Part shown: positions 8,700 through 17,564 of the stretch, piece by piece
Layout: each line of letters starts with the position of its first letter
Position numbering within the stretch: position 1 is the first letter of the stretch
Source: GBS-DC sp964451985
GTDB lineage: Bacteria; Armatimonadota; Fimbriimonadia; Fimbriimonadales; GBS-DC
Direction of reading: 5' to 3'
Length of the DNA: 64,000 nt
Assembly: GCA_964451985.1 (NCBI GenBank)
Contig: CAYVKB010000002.1
Coordinates: 43,684 to 107,683, forward strand
The notes under the pieces: generated by a model
The model's database searches: none
The model's input: only the letters and a program-made list of their open reading frames with translations
What the model was told of the DNA's origin: nothing
Position numbers and translations under genes: made by a program

Positions 8700-9356
8700 C
8701 TACACGCCCAACAGCAACCGCACAAAGAACTCGCGCAGCGGAATCAAGATATAGCTTAGCGGGTTCGGAAGCCGAATCAACGGTAAGATGAGAATGGAAC
8801 CGAACAGGATTATGGGACCATACACCGTTTGAAAGTTCCAGTAGCGCGGGTCGAACACATCCCTTAGAAAGCCTGAAAGCACTTTGGAGCCGTCCAGCGG
8901 GTGCAGCGGAATCAAATTAAAAATAGCCAGCCCGATATTTACCAGCACCAGCGCGAGCAAGAAGTCCACATACACATTATCGGGCAGCGGCTGACCCGAC
9001 GCCAGTAGAAAGCGCAACGGTATCGCAAATATAATCGCTAAGATGACATTCGACAACGGTCCCCAGAATGCGCACATTACCCAGTCGCGTCGCATGTTGC
9101 GGAAGTAGCCAGGGTTCACGGGCACGGGCTTGCCCCAGCCAATACCAAAACCAGAAATCGCCGTGAAGATAATCAGAATCGTGCCCAGTGGGTCTAAATG
9201 GGCGATGGGATTGAGCGTCACGCGCCCTTGACGACGGGGCGTAGGGTCGCCTGCCCAGTCCGCATACTTTGCGTGCGCGTATTCGTGTACCGTTAGGCTA
9301 AGCAGGATGGCAAGAATCCACAATATGGTCTGTATCAGGTTGTCTATGCTCAACAT
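8700..9356 (-). CDS. Site-2 protease family membrane metalloprotease (M50)
   Basis: A 218-residue integral membrane zinc protease. HEYAH lies at residues 24-28 inside the first transmembrane segment, and the third ligand is in NLIPLHPLDG near residue 165. About five or six hydrophobic segments are visible. This compact form lacks PDZ and CBS domains and is common in thermophiles; its substrates are not known. The ATG at 9356 is preferred over the longer frame because a GGTATACT box ends 8 bases before it. This promoter is arranged head-to-head with that of dsbD, about 30 bases away. Confidence 0.9.
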   Translation of the reverse strand: MLSIDNLIQTILWILAILLSLTVHEYAHAKYADWAGDPTPRRQGRVTLNPIAHLDPLGTILIIFTAISGFGIGWGKPVPVNPGYFRNMRRDWVMCAFWGPLSNVILAIIFAIPLRFLLASGQPLPDNVYVDFLLALVLVNIGLAIFNLIPLHPLDGSKVLSGFLRDVFDPRYWNFQTVYGPIILFGSILILPLIRLPNPLSYILIPLREFFVRLLLGV

Positions 9357-9413
9357 CGGGCGAGAGTATACCCGTCGGAACTCACCCAATGGGTCGTCAG
9401 GTATCTTATAGGT

Positions 9414-11222
9414 ATGTACCGCATGTGCATAATAGGGTTGCTGGGGATGCTGCTGCTGAGCGTCGTTTCGGCGCAGCTGCGGCAGATTCAGTTCAAGACG
9501 GAGGTAATCCTAGAACGCGTCGCTTACGCGCCCGGCTCGACCATAAACGGCATTGTGGTGATGCAGGTGGATAAGCCCTATCATGTGAACGCCAATCCCG
9601 CTTCGGAGGACTACCTAATACCAACCGAGCTGCGCATCGAGGCAGGTAGGGGCTATAAGGTGGGTAAGATTGAGTATCCGAAGCCCAAAGAGAAAGCCTT
9701 CGCCTTCTCAGAAGGCAAGCCCCTCAAGATTTACGAAGGGCGCGTGCCCATCAGGTTTCAGATTGCGCTGGACAAAGCTGCGTCCAAAGGTACGTTGACC
9801 CTCAAGGCGACGCTGCGCTATCAGGCGTGCGATGACAACGCTTGCTATCCCCCGCGTACCGCACCGATTGAAATCAAGATTCCCGTCGCCGACAAAGACG
9901 GCGCGGTGAATCCGCAGTATCAGGAGGCAATCAAAGGCAGCGAGTCTGCCTTGAACGACACGGTTGGTGTAAGCGGGCTGGTAGAATACAGCAGAGGTTC
10001 GGGCGGTTTGGTGGGACGGCTGGAAGAATCGTTCCGCACGGGGCAGTGGGTGTGGTTCACGCTGATTTTGTTTGTGGGGGGGCTGGCGTTGAACCTGACG
10101 CCGTGTGTGTTGCCCCTGATACCCATCACGCTGGGCTTTTTCAGCATGCAGTCGCGTGGGCAAGCGGGTCAGCGTGTGGGCTTGAGTGCACTGTACGCGC
10201 TGAGCATGGCGGCGATGTACGCAGTGCTGGGAACGGCGGCGTCGCTGGCGGGCAAGGCGTTCGGCTTCCAGTTTCAGAACCCATGGGTGCTGGGCACGCT
10301 GATTGCACTGATAGTGCTGTTCGCGCTTGCGCTGTTCGGGGTGTATAAGTTTCAGGTACCACCTGCGCTGATGCGGTATGTGGGAGCGCGTCAGGGCTGG
10401 GTTGGCGCGATTCTGATGGGGGTGTTGGCGGGCGTGGCGGCGGCGCCGTGTATCGGTCCTGTGATTGCCGCGCTGATTCCGATAGTGGCGGCAGCGGCGA
10501 ACCCGATGGTAGGGTTTCTATTCTTCCTTGCGTTGGGATTGGGGCTGGGCGCGCCCTATTTTGTGGCGGGACTGTTTTACGAGCGTGTGCAAAAGCGCAT
10601 CCCCCGCTCCGGCGAGTGGACAATCCTGGTAGAGCGCATCTTTGGCGTGATGCTATTAGCCGTTGCGCTTTTTTTCGCCAGCAGCCTGATGAGTCCCCAA
10701 GTGTACGGCTGGGCGTGGATAGGGTTTCTGGGACTGACCGCGCTCTATTTCCTGTTTGGCGAGCGCAAGGAGATTACGCAGCCCCGCGTGGTGCGCCTCA
10801 AGCAGGTGTTGGGCGTCTTGTTCGTCGCGGTGATGGTGAACAACGCCCTCTCGATGATGCGCCCGAAGGTAGAAATTGCGTGGCAGCCCTACAGCGTCGC
10901 GCTGATAGAGCAAGCCAAAGCAGAAGGCAAGCCTGTGCTAATCGACTTCACCGCCACATGGTGTCAGGCATGCGGCGAGCTAAAGCACTACACCTTCACT
11001 GACTCTGCCGTCGTGCGCGAGTCGGAGCGGTTCGTGCGCCTCGTGTTGGACGCTACCACTGAGAGCGACCCGACGGTGCAAGAGGCACTCAAACGCCACG
11101 AGGTGGTGGGGCTGCCGACAGTAATTTTCATCGATTCGCAAGGCAACGAGCGTCGCGACCTGCGCCTGACGGGGTTCGAACGCGCGAATAAGTTTCTGGA
11201 GCGCATGCAGCAGGTACGTTAG
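9414..11222 (+). CDS. dsbD: Thiol:disulfide interchange protein DsbD
   Basis: Inner-membrane protein passing reducing electrons from cytosolic thioredoxin to the cell envelope. The 602 residues show the full three-part layout: a signal peptide and N-terminal domain with the Cys pair in ACDDNACYPP (near residue 138), a central membrane domain with eight or so helices and its Cys pair in TPCVLP (near 229) and APCIGP (near 344), and a C-terminal thioredoxin fold with WCQAC near 516. A GGTATCTT box ends 6 bases before the ATG and no ribosome site is seen. Its end overlaps the convergent prepilin-like gene by four bases. It implies an oxidising envelope with periplasmic thiol reduction. Confidence 0.94.
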   Translation: MYRMCIIGLLGMLLLSVVSAQLRQIQFKTEVILERVAYAPGSTINGIVVMQVDKPYHVNANPASEDYLIPTELRIEAGRGYKVGKIEYPKPKEKAFAFSEGKPLKIYEGRVPIRFQIALDKAASKGTLTLKATLRYQACDDNACYPPRTAPIEIKIPVADKDGAVNPQYQEAIKGSESALNDTVGVSGLVEYSRGSGGLVGRLEESFRTGQWVWFTLILFVGGLALNLTPCVLPLIPITLGFFSMQSRGQAGQRVGLSALYALSMAAMYAVLGTAASLAGKAFGFQFQNPWVLGTLIALIVLFALALFGVYKFQVPPALMRYVGARQGWVGAILMGVLAGVAAAPCIGPVIAALIPIVAAAANPMVGFLFFLALGLGLGAPYFVAGLFYERVQKRIPRSGEWTILVERIFGVMLLAVALFFASSLMSPQVYGWAWIGFLGLTALYFLFGERKEITQPRVVRLKQVLGVLFVAVMVNNALSMMRPKVEIAWQPYSVALIEQAKAEGKPVLIDFTATWCQACGELKHYTFTDSAVVRESERFVRLVLDATTESDPTVQEALKRHEVVGLPTVIFIDSQGNERRDLRLTGFERANKFLERMQQVR

Positions 11223-11833
11223 CGATAGAGTTCAGGGGTGAACGCTTCGGGCGGCGTCTCGGCTCGGAGGCGTCGCACCGCGCCGTTTAGAGTCAGTACC
11301 AGCACCCAGCCCCGCGCGCCCGATACGCGGTCAGTTTGCCATTGCGGGTTGAACTGCTGCGCCCAGTGCCAGTGGCACTCGGCAAGCGGGGTCAGTTCCT
11401 CCCACTTACCTGCGCCGTAGGGCGGTCCGGGCTGCCACCAGCCCAGCTGCCGCGCAATCGCCCAGTTCGGCACGTAGGTATAGCTTACGCCGCTGGGCAA
11501 GTAGAAATCTCCCTCCAGCCGAAATGCACTGCCCAGCGTATCGCGCACCTGATGTTTGCCCTCCAGCGGGTCGACAGGACATACAAAGACACGCGGGGCC
11601 CTCACATAAGCGCGCGTCGCTGAGAGATAGGGTGGCAGCTCTTGATAGTCCTCGCGGTACATCCGCACCGCAAGCCCAATCTGGCGCAGGTTCGAGATAC
11701 ATGCCGTGCGCTGCGCTCCACGTCGCGCACTGAGCAAAGCCGGCAGCAGTATCGCCGTCAACAGCGCAATCAGTGCCATCACGACCAACAACTCGATTAG
11801 AGTGAAGCCCCGAAGCCGTCCCCAGCAGTACAT
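11219..11833 (-). CDS. Type II secretion / type IV pseudopilin-like protein
   Basis: A 204-residue protein with a short positive leader and the prepilin peptidase site GFTLIELLVVMALIALLTAILLP cut into the first membrane helix (residues 9-31), followed by SARRGAQRTACISNLRQIGLA, typical of the large prepilin-like families of Planctomycetes and Armatimonadota. The C-terminal part is globular and rich in Pro and Trp without known catalytic motifs. Cysteines at CISN and CPVD may form a disulfide. The ATG at 11833 was chosen since a longer start would put an odd extension before the leader. Likely exported, but its role is unknown. Confidence 0.85.
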   Translation of the reverse strand: MYCWGRLRGFTLIELLVVMALIALLTAILLPALLSARRGAQRTACISNLRQIGLAVRMYREDYQELPPYLSATRAYVRAPRVFVCPVDPLEGKHQVRDTLGSAFRLEGDFYLPSGVSYTYVPNWAIARQLGWWQPGPPYGAGKWEELTPLAECHWHWAQQFNPQWQTDRVSGARGWVLVLTLNGAVRRLRAETPPEAFTPELYR

Positions 11834-11936
11834 ACATACCGTTAGACGCAGGCGCAAATGCGGGGTTTCAGTGGGGCGTGTCCGTTTTTTGGAGGCGATT
11901 GAGTCTTATAGGGTGGAGAGTACCTTCCTTCCTTAC

Positions 11937-11972
11937 AAAAATCCCCCTGCCCGACGGGCAGGGGGATTTTTT
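11937..11972 (-). terminator. Strong bidirectional intrinsic terminator
   Basis: A long perfect stem (11937-11952 with 11956-11971, three-base loop) has a run of A on its left and a run of T on its right, so it works on either strand. It lies 25 bases past the stop of the outer-membrane protein gene, which it most likely terminates. Confidence 0.85.
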
Positions 11973-11997
11973 GCGTAGCGTGTGGAACGAGACAGCC

Positions 11998-12522
11998 TCA
12001 GAACTGGAACATCACGCCAACCGTGAAACCGTTGACGTTGTTACGGGAGATACCCGCGTAGCCTGCCGTGAGGGCAATCGGGGTCTGTCCGCCTGTGCTG
12101 AAGTTGTAGCCCAGTTCGATGGAGTAGGAGAACGAGGCGTCGTCGGCGGTGAACACGCTCCCTTTCTTGGGGAAGCCGACGCCCGCACCCGCGCGGTAGA
12201 AGAACTGCTCGTTCACATAGCCCGTGAAGGTGACATGCAGCGGAATGTAGTAGTTATTGCCCGCTCCACGGTAGCCCACCGACGCGCCCAGGTCATAGTA
12301 ATAGCCTGTATCGGTCGGCTCGCTGGTTTGGAGCTTGTAGCCCAGGTCGATGCTGAACCACACGTCCTCCGAAGCACGGCGCACGCCCTTCTGGCTGGGT
12401 AGAAACACACCCGCGTTCAGTGTGAACCCCTGCAGTTCCGTCTCTTGCGCAGAGGCAGGCGCAGTCAGCGCGAGTGTCCCAATCAGCGCCGCCGTCGCTA
12501 AGCACAATAGTCCCTTGTGCAT
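11998..12522 (-). CDS. Small outer-membrane beta-barrel protein
   Basis: A 174-residue protein with a clear signal peptide ending at ALTAPASA (about residue 24). The rest alternates polar and aromatic residues in short strands (FSIDLGYKL, YYDLGASVGYRG, YYIPLHVTFTGY, FFYRAGAGVGFP, YSIELGYNF) and ends in GFTVGVMFQF; a terminal Phe is the usual signal for outer-membrane barrel assembly. This is direct evidence for a diderm envelope. An AGGAGG ribosome site lies 8-9 bases before the ATG at 12522. The mRNA is predicted to begin with a perfect hairpin (see the regulatory entry). The function is unknown; a structural or porin-like role is possible. Confidence 0.85.
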   Translation of the reverse strand: MHKGLLCLATAALIGTLALTAPASAQETELQGFTLNAGVFLPSQKGVRRASEDVWFSIDLGYKLQTSEPTDTGYYYDLGASVGYRGAGNNYYIPLHVTFTGYVNEQFFYRAGAGVGFPKKGSVFTADDASFSYSIELGYNFSTGGQTPIALTAGYAGISRNNVNGFTVGVMFQF

Positions 12523-12552
12523 GATACATAACCCTCCTTGTAATGTAGTGTA

Positions 12553-12591
12553 CGTTGCCCAAGACCACTTGGGCAACGCACCTAAATTATA
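12553..12591 (-). promoter_or_regulatory. Promoter with 5'-terminal mRNA hairpin (outer-membrane protein gene)
   Basis: On the minus strand TATAAT (12586-12591) is followed, exactly where transcription should start, by a perfect 11-base-pair stem (12568-12578 with 12553-12563) and a four-base loop. The AGGAGG ribosome site comes after. 5'-terminal stems of this kind protect mRNAs of abundant outer-membrane proteins in other bacteria, for example ompA. Confidence 0.7.
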
Positions 12592-12621
12592 CCTAATCGA
12601 TTTTCTATGGGTTCAAAATCG

Positions 12622-13524
12622 TTACCAGCAGATGGGGGTCGTGGTGGAGCCGCAGGTGCGCTCACACACGTTCACCACCGGCGTATCGGGAATGCCGAAG
12701 TAGTCGCCGAAGCACTGCCCGTGTGGATTGACAGTGTTGAACTCGCCTTCATTCTTAGGCGTGCGACCGTTCCACCCCGGCGGGTAGTTGAAGAAGTAGT
12801 AGGTGTTCGTATTGCGTTGAGCGCAGACACCCGAGAAGGTCTGTCGCCATGCAGGCGGAATCTCACCGCCGCGCGGCACGCCCAAGTGGTGCGACCACTT
12901 CACATGTCCATCCAGATAGGCGATGTTGCTTCCCAAATGATGGCGCGGCCAGATATCATACTTGAACCAATACTCAAACCAGTACGTTCCTGCGTTGTAA
13001 TACCAGTAGCCGTCTACAAGAGCGATGGTTTCGGCAGGTCGCGGTACAAACGCTTCGCTGACCACTTTACCTTCGTTGCGGTAGCCGATGGTAGAAATCC
13101 GACAGGTGAACAGGCTGAACACGCCGTAGTTTGGCACGACAGCGAAGTAGCGGAACGTACCCACGCTGCGGTTGGAGCTGTTGCGGAATCGCAGGCGCGC
13201 GGGCCAATCCATCCCACCATTCTCATTCGGATAGGAAGGACAGGTCAATATCTCCGCGCTTTTGCGGTAGGGATGCAAAAGATCGAACAGATACACAATC
13301 AGCGTGCCCTCGCCGCTGATACCACGCGGGTACAGTGCGTCGTAATCGTTCGTGTACATTAAAACCGACTGAATATTTTGTCTTAGATTAGACAAGCACT
13401 GCGTCTGACGCGCCTTTTCTCTCGCCTGCGCAAACACAGGGAACAGAATCGCCGCCAAAATCGCAATAATGGCTATGACAACCAGTAGCTCGATAAGGGT
13501 AAACCCTTGGAATCGCGTTCGCAT
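12622..13524 (-). CDS. DUF1559-type prepilin-like secreted protein
   Basis: A 300-residue protein with a prepilin leader: GFTLIELLVVIAIIAILAAI begins at residue 7, then FPVFAQAREKARQTQCLSNLRQ, a signature abundant in Armatimonadota and Planctomycetes. The C-terminal half has the family motif HHLGSNIAYLDGHVKW, and there are several Cys near the end. Proteins of this family are exported through type II or IV pilus-like machinery, and their role is unclear. It has a classic promoter and an AGGAGG ribosome site. The assembly ATPase gene pilB lies far away at 51.0 kb. Confidence 0.9.
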   Translation of the reverse strand: MRTRFQGFTLIELLVVIAIIAILAAILFPVFAQAREKARQTQCLSNLRQNIQSVLMYTNDYDALYPRGISGEGTLIVYLFDLLHPYRKSAEILTCPSYPNENGGMDWPARLRFRNSSNRSVGTFRYFAVVPNYGVFSLFTCRISTIGYRNEGKVVSEAFVPRPAETIALVDGYWYYNAGTYWFEYWFKYDIWPRHHLGSNIAYLDGHVKWSHHLGVPRGGEIPPAWRQTFSGVCAQRNTNTYYFFNYPPGWNGRTPKNEGEFNTVNPHGQCFGDYFGIPDTPVVNVCERTCGSTTTPICW

Positions 13525-13530
13525 GACGTA

Positions 13531-13570
13531 CCTCCTGCGGTATTATACACTATTCCTACCTTTTTTGCAA
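13531..13570 (-). promoter_or_regulatory. Promoter and ribosome site of the DUF1559 gene
   Basis: On the minus strand TTGCAA (13565-13570) and TATAAT (13542-13547) are 17 bases apart, followed by AGGAGG (13531-13536) six bases before the ATG. The predicted leader is short and unstructured. Confidence 0.75.
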
Positions 13571-13629
13571 GCCCCGTGAATCGTTTCTTGCTCTACTCGC
13601 CTCTAACCCCTGTGGAGGTATCCGTAGGG

Positions 13630-14184
13630 ATGATTACAGAGCGTGTAGAGGTACGGTCTCAGGCGGCGAGTGAGGCGGACGCACCGTCGCGTGCGGCGTT
13701 GCCGCCCTGGCTGATTTGGGGCGGGATGATTGGCTTGGTACAGATTTTCGCCATCGCGACGGTGCAGCCGCTGGGCGTCTCCACCGCCTATCCACAACTG
13801 GTTGGTTGGTTCGTCGATAAGATTGTGCCAGGCTTTGCTGAGTCGCAGCCGTATTTGCAAAAAATCGGCGCGAAAATCGGCTGGGAAGTGATGCTGATTA
13901 CCGGTTTGGTGCTGGGGGCGTTCCTCTCCAGCATTCTGCCGGGTGGTCGCAGCACGGCGGCGTGCGATTTGCCCAATGTGTTCCGCTCCTCTTGGGGGCG
14001 TGGGCTGGCGGCGTTCGTCGGCGGGTTTTTGATTCTGTTTGGCGCACGTCTGGCGGGTGGCTGCACTTCGGGGCACATGCTCAGCGGGATTGCGCAGCTG
14101 GCGCTGAGTGGGTTCCTGTTCGGCGCGGCGGCGTTTGCTACAGGCGTGCTGACAGCGACTTTGCTCTTGAAGCGAGCGAGGTAA
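13630..14184 (+). CDS. YeeE/YedE family sulfur transporter, first half
   Basis: A 184-residue membrane protein with four or five hydrophobic segments and the family motif GGCTSGHMLSG near residue 145. YeeE/YedE proteins move sulfur compounds such as thiosulfate across the inner membrane through conserved Cys. Full-length members have two similar halves; here the halves are separate genes ten bases apart. The frame is open further upstream, but the ATG at 13630 has a GGAGGT about ten bases before it and starts directly before the first membrane segment. A hydrophilic tail of about 20 residues precedes that segment. Confidence 0.85.
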   Translation: MITERVEVRSQAASEADAPSRAALPPWLIWGGMIGLVQIFAIATVQPLGVSTAYPQLVGWFVDKIVPGFAESQPYLQKIGAKIGWEVMLITGLVLGAFLSSILPGGRSTAACDLPNVFRSSWGRGLAAFVGGFLILFGARLAGGCTSGHMLSGIAQLALSGFLFGAAAFATGVLTATLLLKRAR

Positions 14185-14194
14185 GGAGGCAAAT

Positions 14195-14746
14195 ATGGAA
14201 ACTGTTCAGATTTTGGGGCTGATTACAGGGCTGATGTTTGGCTTCGCGTTGCACCGTGCCGGGTTCAGCCGTTGCGGGCTGGTGATGCGTGGGCTGGCGT
14301 TCCGCGACTTCACGATGCTGAAGGTGATGCTCACAGCAATTGCGGTGGGCATGGTGGGCGCGGCGGCGCTGGCGACCTTCGCGCCCGAGTATGCGCACCT
14401 GAAGGTGAAGTCGCTCTATGTGTGGGGCGTTCTCGTGGGCGGGTTAATCTTCGGTGTTGGGATGGCGATTGCAGGCTACTGTCCGGGCACCGCGCTGATT
14501 GGCTTGGGCGGCGGCGTGCGCGATGGCTTGCTCGCCGTGATGGGTGGGCTGCTGGGCGCGTTTGCCTTTATCCTCGCTTATCCCGCACTGGAGCCGGTGC
14601 TGATGAAGCCACTGGATTTGGGCAAGCTCACCCTGCACGAGGCGCTGCACCTGCCCTACTTGCCCACCGCGCTGGTCGTGGCTGCGATGTTGGGCGGTAT
14701 CGTGTTCTGGCTGAACAAGCTGGAAGCAAAGGCGCAGGCGCGTTAG
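14195..14746 (+). CDS. YeeE/YedE family sulfur transporter, second half
   Basis: A 183-residue membrane protein with about five hydrophobic segments and the second family motif AGYCPGTALIGLG near residue 91. Another Cys lies in GFSRCGL near residue 29. It follows the first half after ten bases with a strong AAGGAGG ribosome site, so the two are surely co-expressed and probably form one transporter. No sulfurtransferase (TusA) or rhodanese is adjacent, though a rhodanese is encoded at 63.5 kb. Confidence 0.85.
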   Translation: METVQILGLITGLMFGFALHRAGFSRCGLVMRGLAFRDFTMLKVMLTAIAVGMVGAAALATFAPEYAHLKVKSLYVWGVLVGGLIFGVGMAIAGYCPGTALIGLGGGVRDGLLAVMGGLLGAFAFILAYPALEPVLMKPLDLGKLTLHEALHLPYLPTALVVAAMLGGIVFWLNKLEAKAQAR

Positions 14747-14813
14747 AGTAAGAGACTATTGAGGATACAGGGCATAGGGTTCCTCAAGAGATAGCGCCCG
14801 AATATGCCTCTGG

Positions 14814-14905
14814 GGGGCGAGGTGCCCGCTGAGCCTCCAGCCTATACCTTCGCGAAGTATCTACCATAGTCGGAAGCGGTTCGGCAGGCGTCTCGCCCTC
14901 CAGGA
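14814..14905. repeat. Inverted pair of the GCCTCGCCCTCC dispersed repeat
   Basis: The 235-base gap between two convergent genes holds two degenerate copies of the repeat seen as a tandem array at 33.2-33.5 kb. The first (about 14814-14843) is in inverted orientation and the second (about 14884-14905, TCGGCAGGCGTCTCGCCCTC) is direct. A small palindrome, ATACCTTCGCGAAGTAT, sits between them. Nothing else is recognised in the gap apart from a weak stem just after the yeeE stop. Confidence 0.6.
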
Positions 14906-14981
14906 GGTGCGTTTCAGTGGCAAACCCTCATCAGCGATGCTCACGCCTGCAATTGTAAAATAGCACCTTTAGTGTCTTTCC

Positions 14982-17501
14982 TCAGCAGCCGGTACCAAAG
15001 TTAAACAATACCACCAACAAGTCTGCATCGTCGACCACGCCATCGCGGTTCACATCGGCTTGAGGATTGTTTGAGCCGAAGGCGAACAGCACCAGCAGCA
15101 AGTCAGCATCGTCGATTACACCATCCTGATTCAGGTCGCCCGCGTTCATTGTGAAGTTCAGGGTGGTAATGTTGTTGAGCATGGTGTTGGTCTGAGTGCA
15201 GAGCCATACGCCACTGGGGGTGGTAAGACGCACATTGGCTGCGCCTGAAAGTTGCGTATCGAAGGCGAAGCTGCCGTTCGCACCAAGCGTTGTATTTATC
15301 GTCTCCTGCTGACTGCCTGCTTGCAGCACGAAGCGCACAGCCGTTCCTTGCGGGTTGGAGACGCCCTGGAGCGTGACCTGCCCCTGCACACGCACGGGCT
15401 GCACAGTGAGCGTGTTCGTGGAGAACGAGGCGGCGTAGGTACTGTCGCCTTCGAACTCGGCGCGTACAGTCTGGTTGCCCAGCGGCATGTTTAGAGGGAG
15501 GGTGTAGTTCAGCGTCGCGACACCTGACATGTTGGTAACGGCATTACCCACAACGGCGTCGTTCACCTTAAAGGTTATCGTGCGTCCGCTAAGTGGGGCG
15601 TTGTCTAAGCTCTGGCGTAGGGTGGCTTGGAGCGCAACGGTCTGCCCCCGCCTGCCGCTGACTGCTGGTACGCTAACTGAAGTTGCGAGGCGCACCTGCA
15701 TCACCCCCGCGAATATGCGGTCGTCTACCTGAAAGTCGCCCGTGTTGATCGTATTGCTGTTATTGCGGTCGAACCAGAGTGCGGTCAGCACATCGTAGGT
15801 TCCTGCAGCGGCGTCATTCGGAATAAGGAAGAAGCGCGAGCGACTGTTCGTTCCCTCCACAAGGCTCACTTTCAAGTCGCGCGATGGGTCGGAAATCCAG
15901 TTGCCCGTACCAAGCCGAATGGACGCGCCCAAAATCACCTGAAAGTCGTGCGTGGCGTTGATAGTGAAGCCTAGCGTCGCTTGCATGCCTGTGCGTACAG
16001 GGTTGGGGCTGACCGAAAGGTTCTGAATTGTGGCGACGCCACCTTGCACCAGCTGATAGCCCCCCGGCGCGTAGTAGTGGCTCAGAATCTGTTGCCAGTT
16101 TTTGGTGCCGTAGCCGTGCAAAGGCGCGCTGCTGGTACAAGCCTGACTACTGGAAAGTCGCCTGCCCGTCGCCCAGCGCGCAGAGCCCCACTGACATAGT
16201 CCACGCCCATGCCCGTTTAGTGCAAAACCTGTGCAGACGGGGTCAGAAATGCAGGGCCAACTGCTACCCGTGCCTGAAAAGCCATCGCCACAGCCCGCGT
16301 TGTTGTTCTCCGCTGAGTATTCCGAACGCGCGAGGTTGCCTGAGCTGGTGAGTAGCACATAGCGCGTGGTGGCGTCCACCGCCGCGTTCCCGTTGCTGCT
16401 CTGGTTGCCCGTGAACACTTGACACGAGGTGGAGTCGCAGATGTCGTAGCTACTGTTGATGGGCGTGTATACAAAAGACACGCCATAGCTGCGCACAGCG
16501 ACTGCACCCGCCCTGAGCGACTCCATGCCCGCGGGCGGGTTCTCGCTACCGAAGCGCACGTTGCCCCAGCAGGCGTACCACTCGCTGGTTATTACGCCCT
16601 TGCAGTAGGTATCGATTGTATACACTTCCACGCCGCCGGGGCAGTTGGTACGCGAAGTGCAGTTGCGACCCACCTTAATGTACTTGGGCAGCACAATCGG
16701 TGCAGGCGCAGCGGGGAAGAAGTCGCCTTCGTCCGAGTGAGTTTGCCTCGTAGTGTCAGGCGGCGCGACTTCAATTTGTTTTTCGCAATCCGTGCAGGGT
16801 AGTGCAGGTTCCTCTTCGCGGTGGCGGGGCGAGCGCATATCGCGCGTCTCAACACCTGTCCCTGCTTGCATCGTAAGCCGATAAATCCAGTCGCCCTCGC
16901 TCCACAGGCGCACCTTCTCCAGCAGCAGGGTGCGGTAGCCAGGCAACTCCAGCGCGAGCGTCGCGTAGGGCTGCAGCTTGTCCTGCAAGTCGCGAATCGG
17001 GAACTGTAGGTAAAACAGCCCGCGCGAGTCGGTATACGCTTCACCTGCGTGGTTCAGCGGGCGCACGCGCACCTTCTCCAGGGGCTGCCCTGTCTGCTCG
17101 TCCATAACAAAACCCACCACAATCATCTGGTTCAGCTTGCGCTGCGCCCACAGATACCGCCAGTCGGTCTCCTGCGGCGGCTCAAGCGGATCCAGGTAAA
17201 ACCGATGTGGCGGCGTGTTGGGATCGACTCTCAGAGTGATTGCCATAGGTTGGTAGCCATCTACCGAGGCGTGCAACACATAGTCGCCCTCAGGCAGTTG
17301 CGCGGCGAGCTGTCCATCCGGTAGAGAACGGAAAGCGTAGGATTGTCCAGTGTTTTGCTCAGTCAATGAGACTTCTGCGCTTAGCGCGCGCCCCGAAACC
17401 GAGTCGTGGAACCGCAAATCCAGCCACTGCTGCGCTGATACGCTCTGTACTGCCAGCAACAGTAAACCCAACCATGCCCAGCCTTCCGTCCAAAGTCGCA
17501 T
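14982..17501 (-). CDS. Secreted SpoIID-domain protein with Ig-like and EF-hand (dockerin-like) C-terminus
   Basis: An 839-residue exported protein. In order: signal peptide (1-24); two carboxypeptidase-regulatory-like beta-sandwich regions (about 25-105 and 125-205); a linker with a CXXC pair (LPCTDCEKQ); a SpoIID/LytB-type domain (about 285-500) with SLRAGAVAVRSYG and HGRGLCQWGSARWA; Ig-like repeats (about 500-720); and a terminal pair of EF-hand loops, DLNQDGVIDDADLL and DVNRDGVVDDADLL, ending in FGTGC. SpoIID domains act on peptidoglycan glycans in spore formers; no spore context is present, so a wall-remodelling role is inferred. TATAAT and GGAGGT both lie within 12 bases of the ATG at 17501. 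Confidence 0.85.
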   Translation of the reverse strand: MRLWTEGWAWLGLLLLAVQSVSAQQWLDLRFHDSVSGRALSAEVSLTEQNTGQSYAFRSLPDGQLAAQLPEGDYVLHASVDGYQPMAITLRVDPNTPPHRFYLDPLEPPQETDWRYLWAQRKLNQMIVVGFVMDEQTGQPLEKVRVRPLNHAGEAYTDSRGLFYLQFPIRDLQDKLQPYATLALELPGYRTLLLEKVRLWSEGDWIYRLTMQAGTGVETRDMRSPRHREEEPALPCTDCEKQIEVAPPDTTRQTHSDEGDFFPAAPAPIVLPKYIKVGRNCTSRTNCPGGVEVYTIDTYCKGVITSEWYACWGNVRFGSENPPAGMESLRAGAVAVRSYGVSFVYTPINSSYDICDSTSCQVFTGNQSSNGNAAVDATTRYVLLTSSGNLARSEYSAENNNAGCGDGFSGTGSSWPCISDPVCTGFALNGHGRGLCQWGSARWATGRRLSSSQACTSSAPLHGYGTKNWQQILSHYYAPGGYQLVQGGVATIQNLSVSPNPVRTGMQATLGFTINATHDFQVILGASIRLGTGNWISDPSRDLKVSLVEGTNSRSRFFLIPNDAAAGTYDVLTALWFDRNNSNTINTGDFQVDDRIFAGVMQVRLATSVSVPAVSGRRGQTVALQATLRQSLDNAPLSGRTITFKVNDAVVGNAVTNMSGVATLNYTLPLNMPLGNQTVRAEFEGDSTYAASFSTNTLTVQPVRVQGQVTLQGVSNPQGTAVRFVLQAGSQQETINTTLGANGSFAFDTQLSGAANVRLTTPSGVWLCTQTNTMLNNITTLNFTMNAGDLNQDGVIDDADLLLVLFAFGSNNPQADVNRDGVVDDADLLVVLFNFGTGC

Positions 17502-17564
17502 ACCTCCATTATAGCCTATTTCAGGGAGTGTCAAGGTGTACTTAAGGCAGGGGATAGTACGGTA

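Noticed and set aside
12598..12621. Hairpin after the DUF1559 gene as a terminator
   Set aside because: The stem (CGATTTT with AAAATCG) is weak, AT-rich and overlaps the likely -35 region of the outer-membrane protein gene; support is too thin to call.
14847..14864. ATACCTTCGCGAAGTAT palindrome as an operator
   Set aside because: It lies between two convergent gene ends, away from any promoter, and inside a repeat-rich gap.
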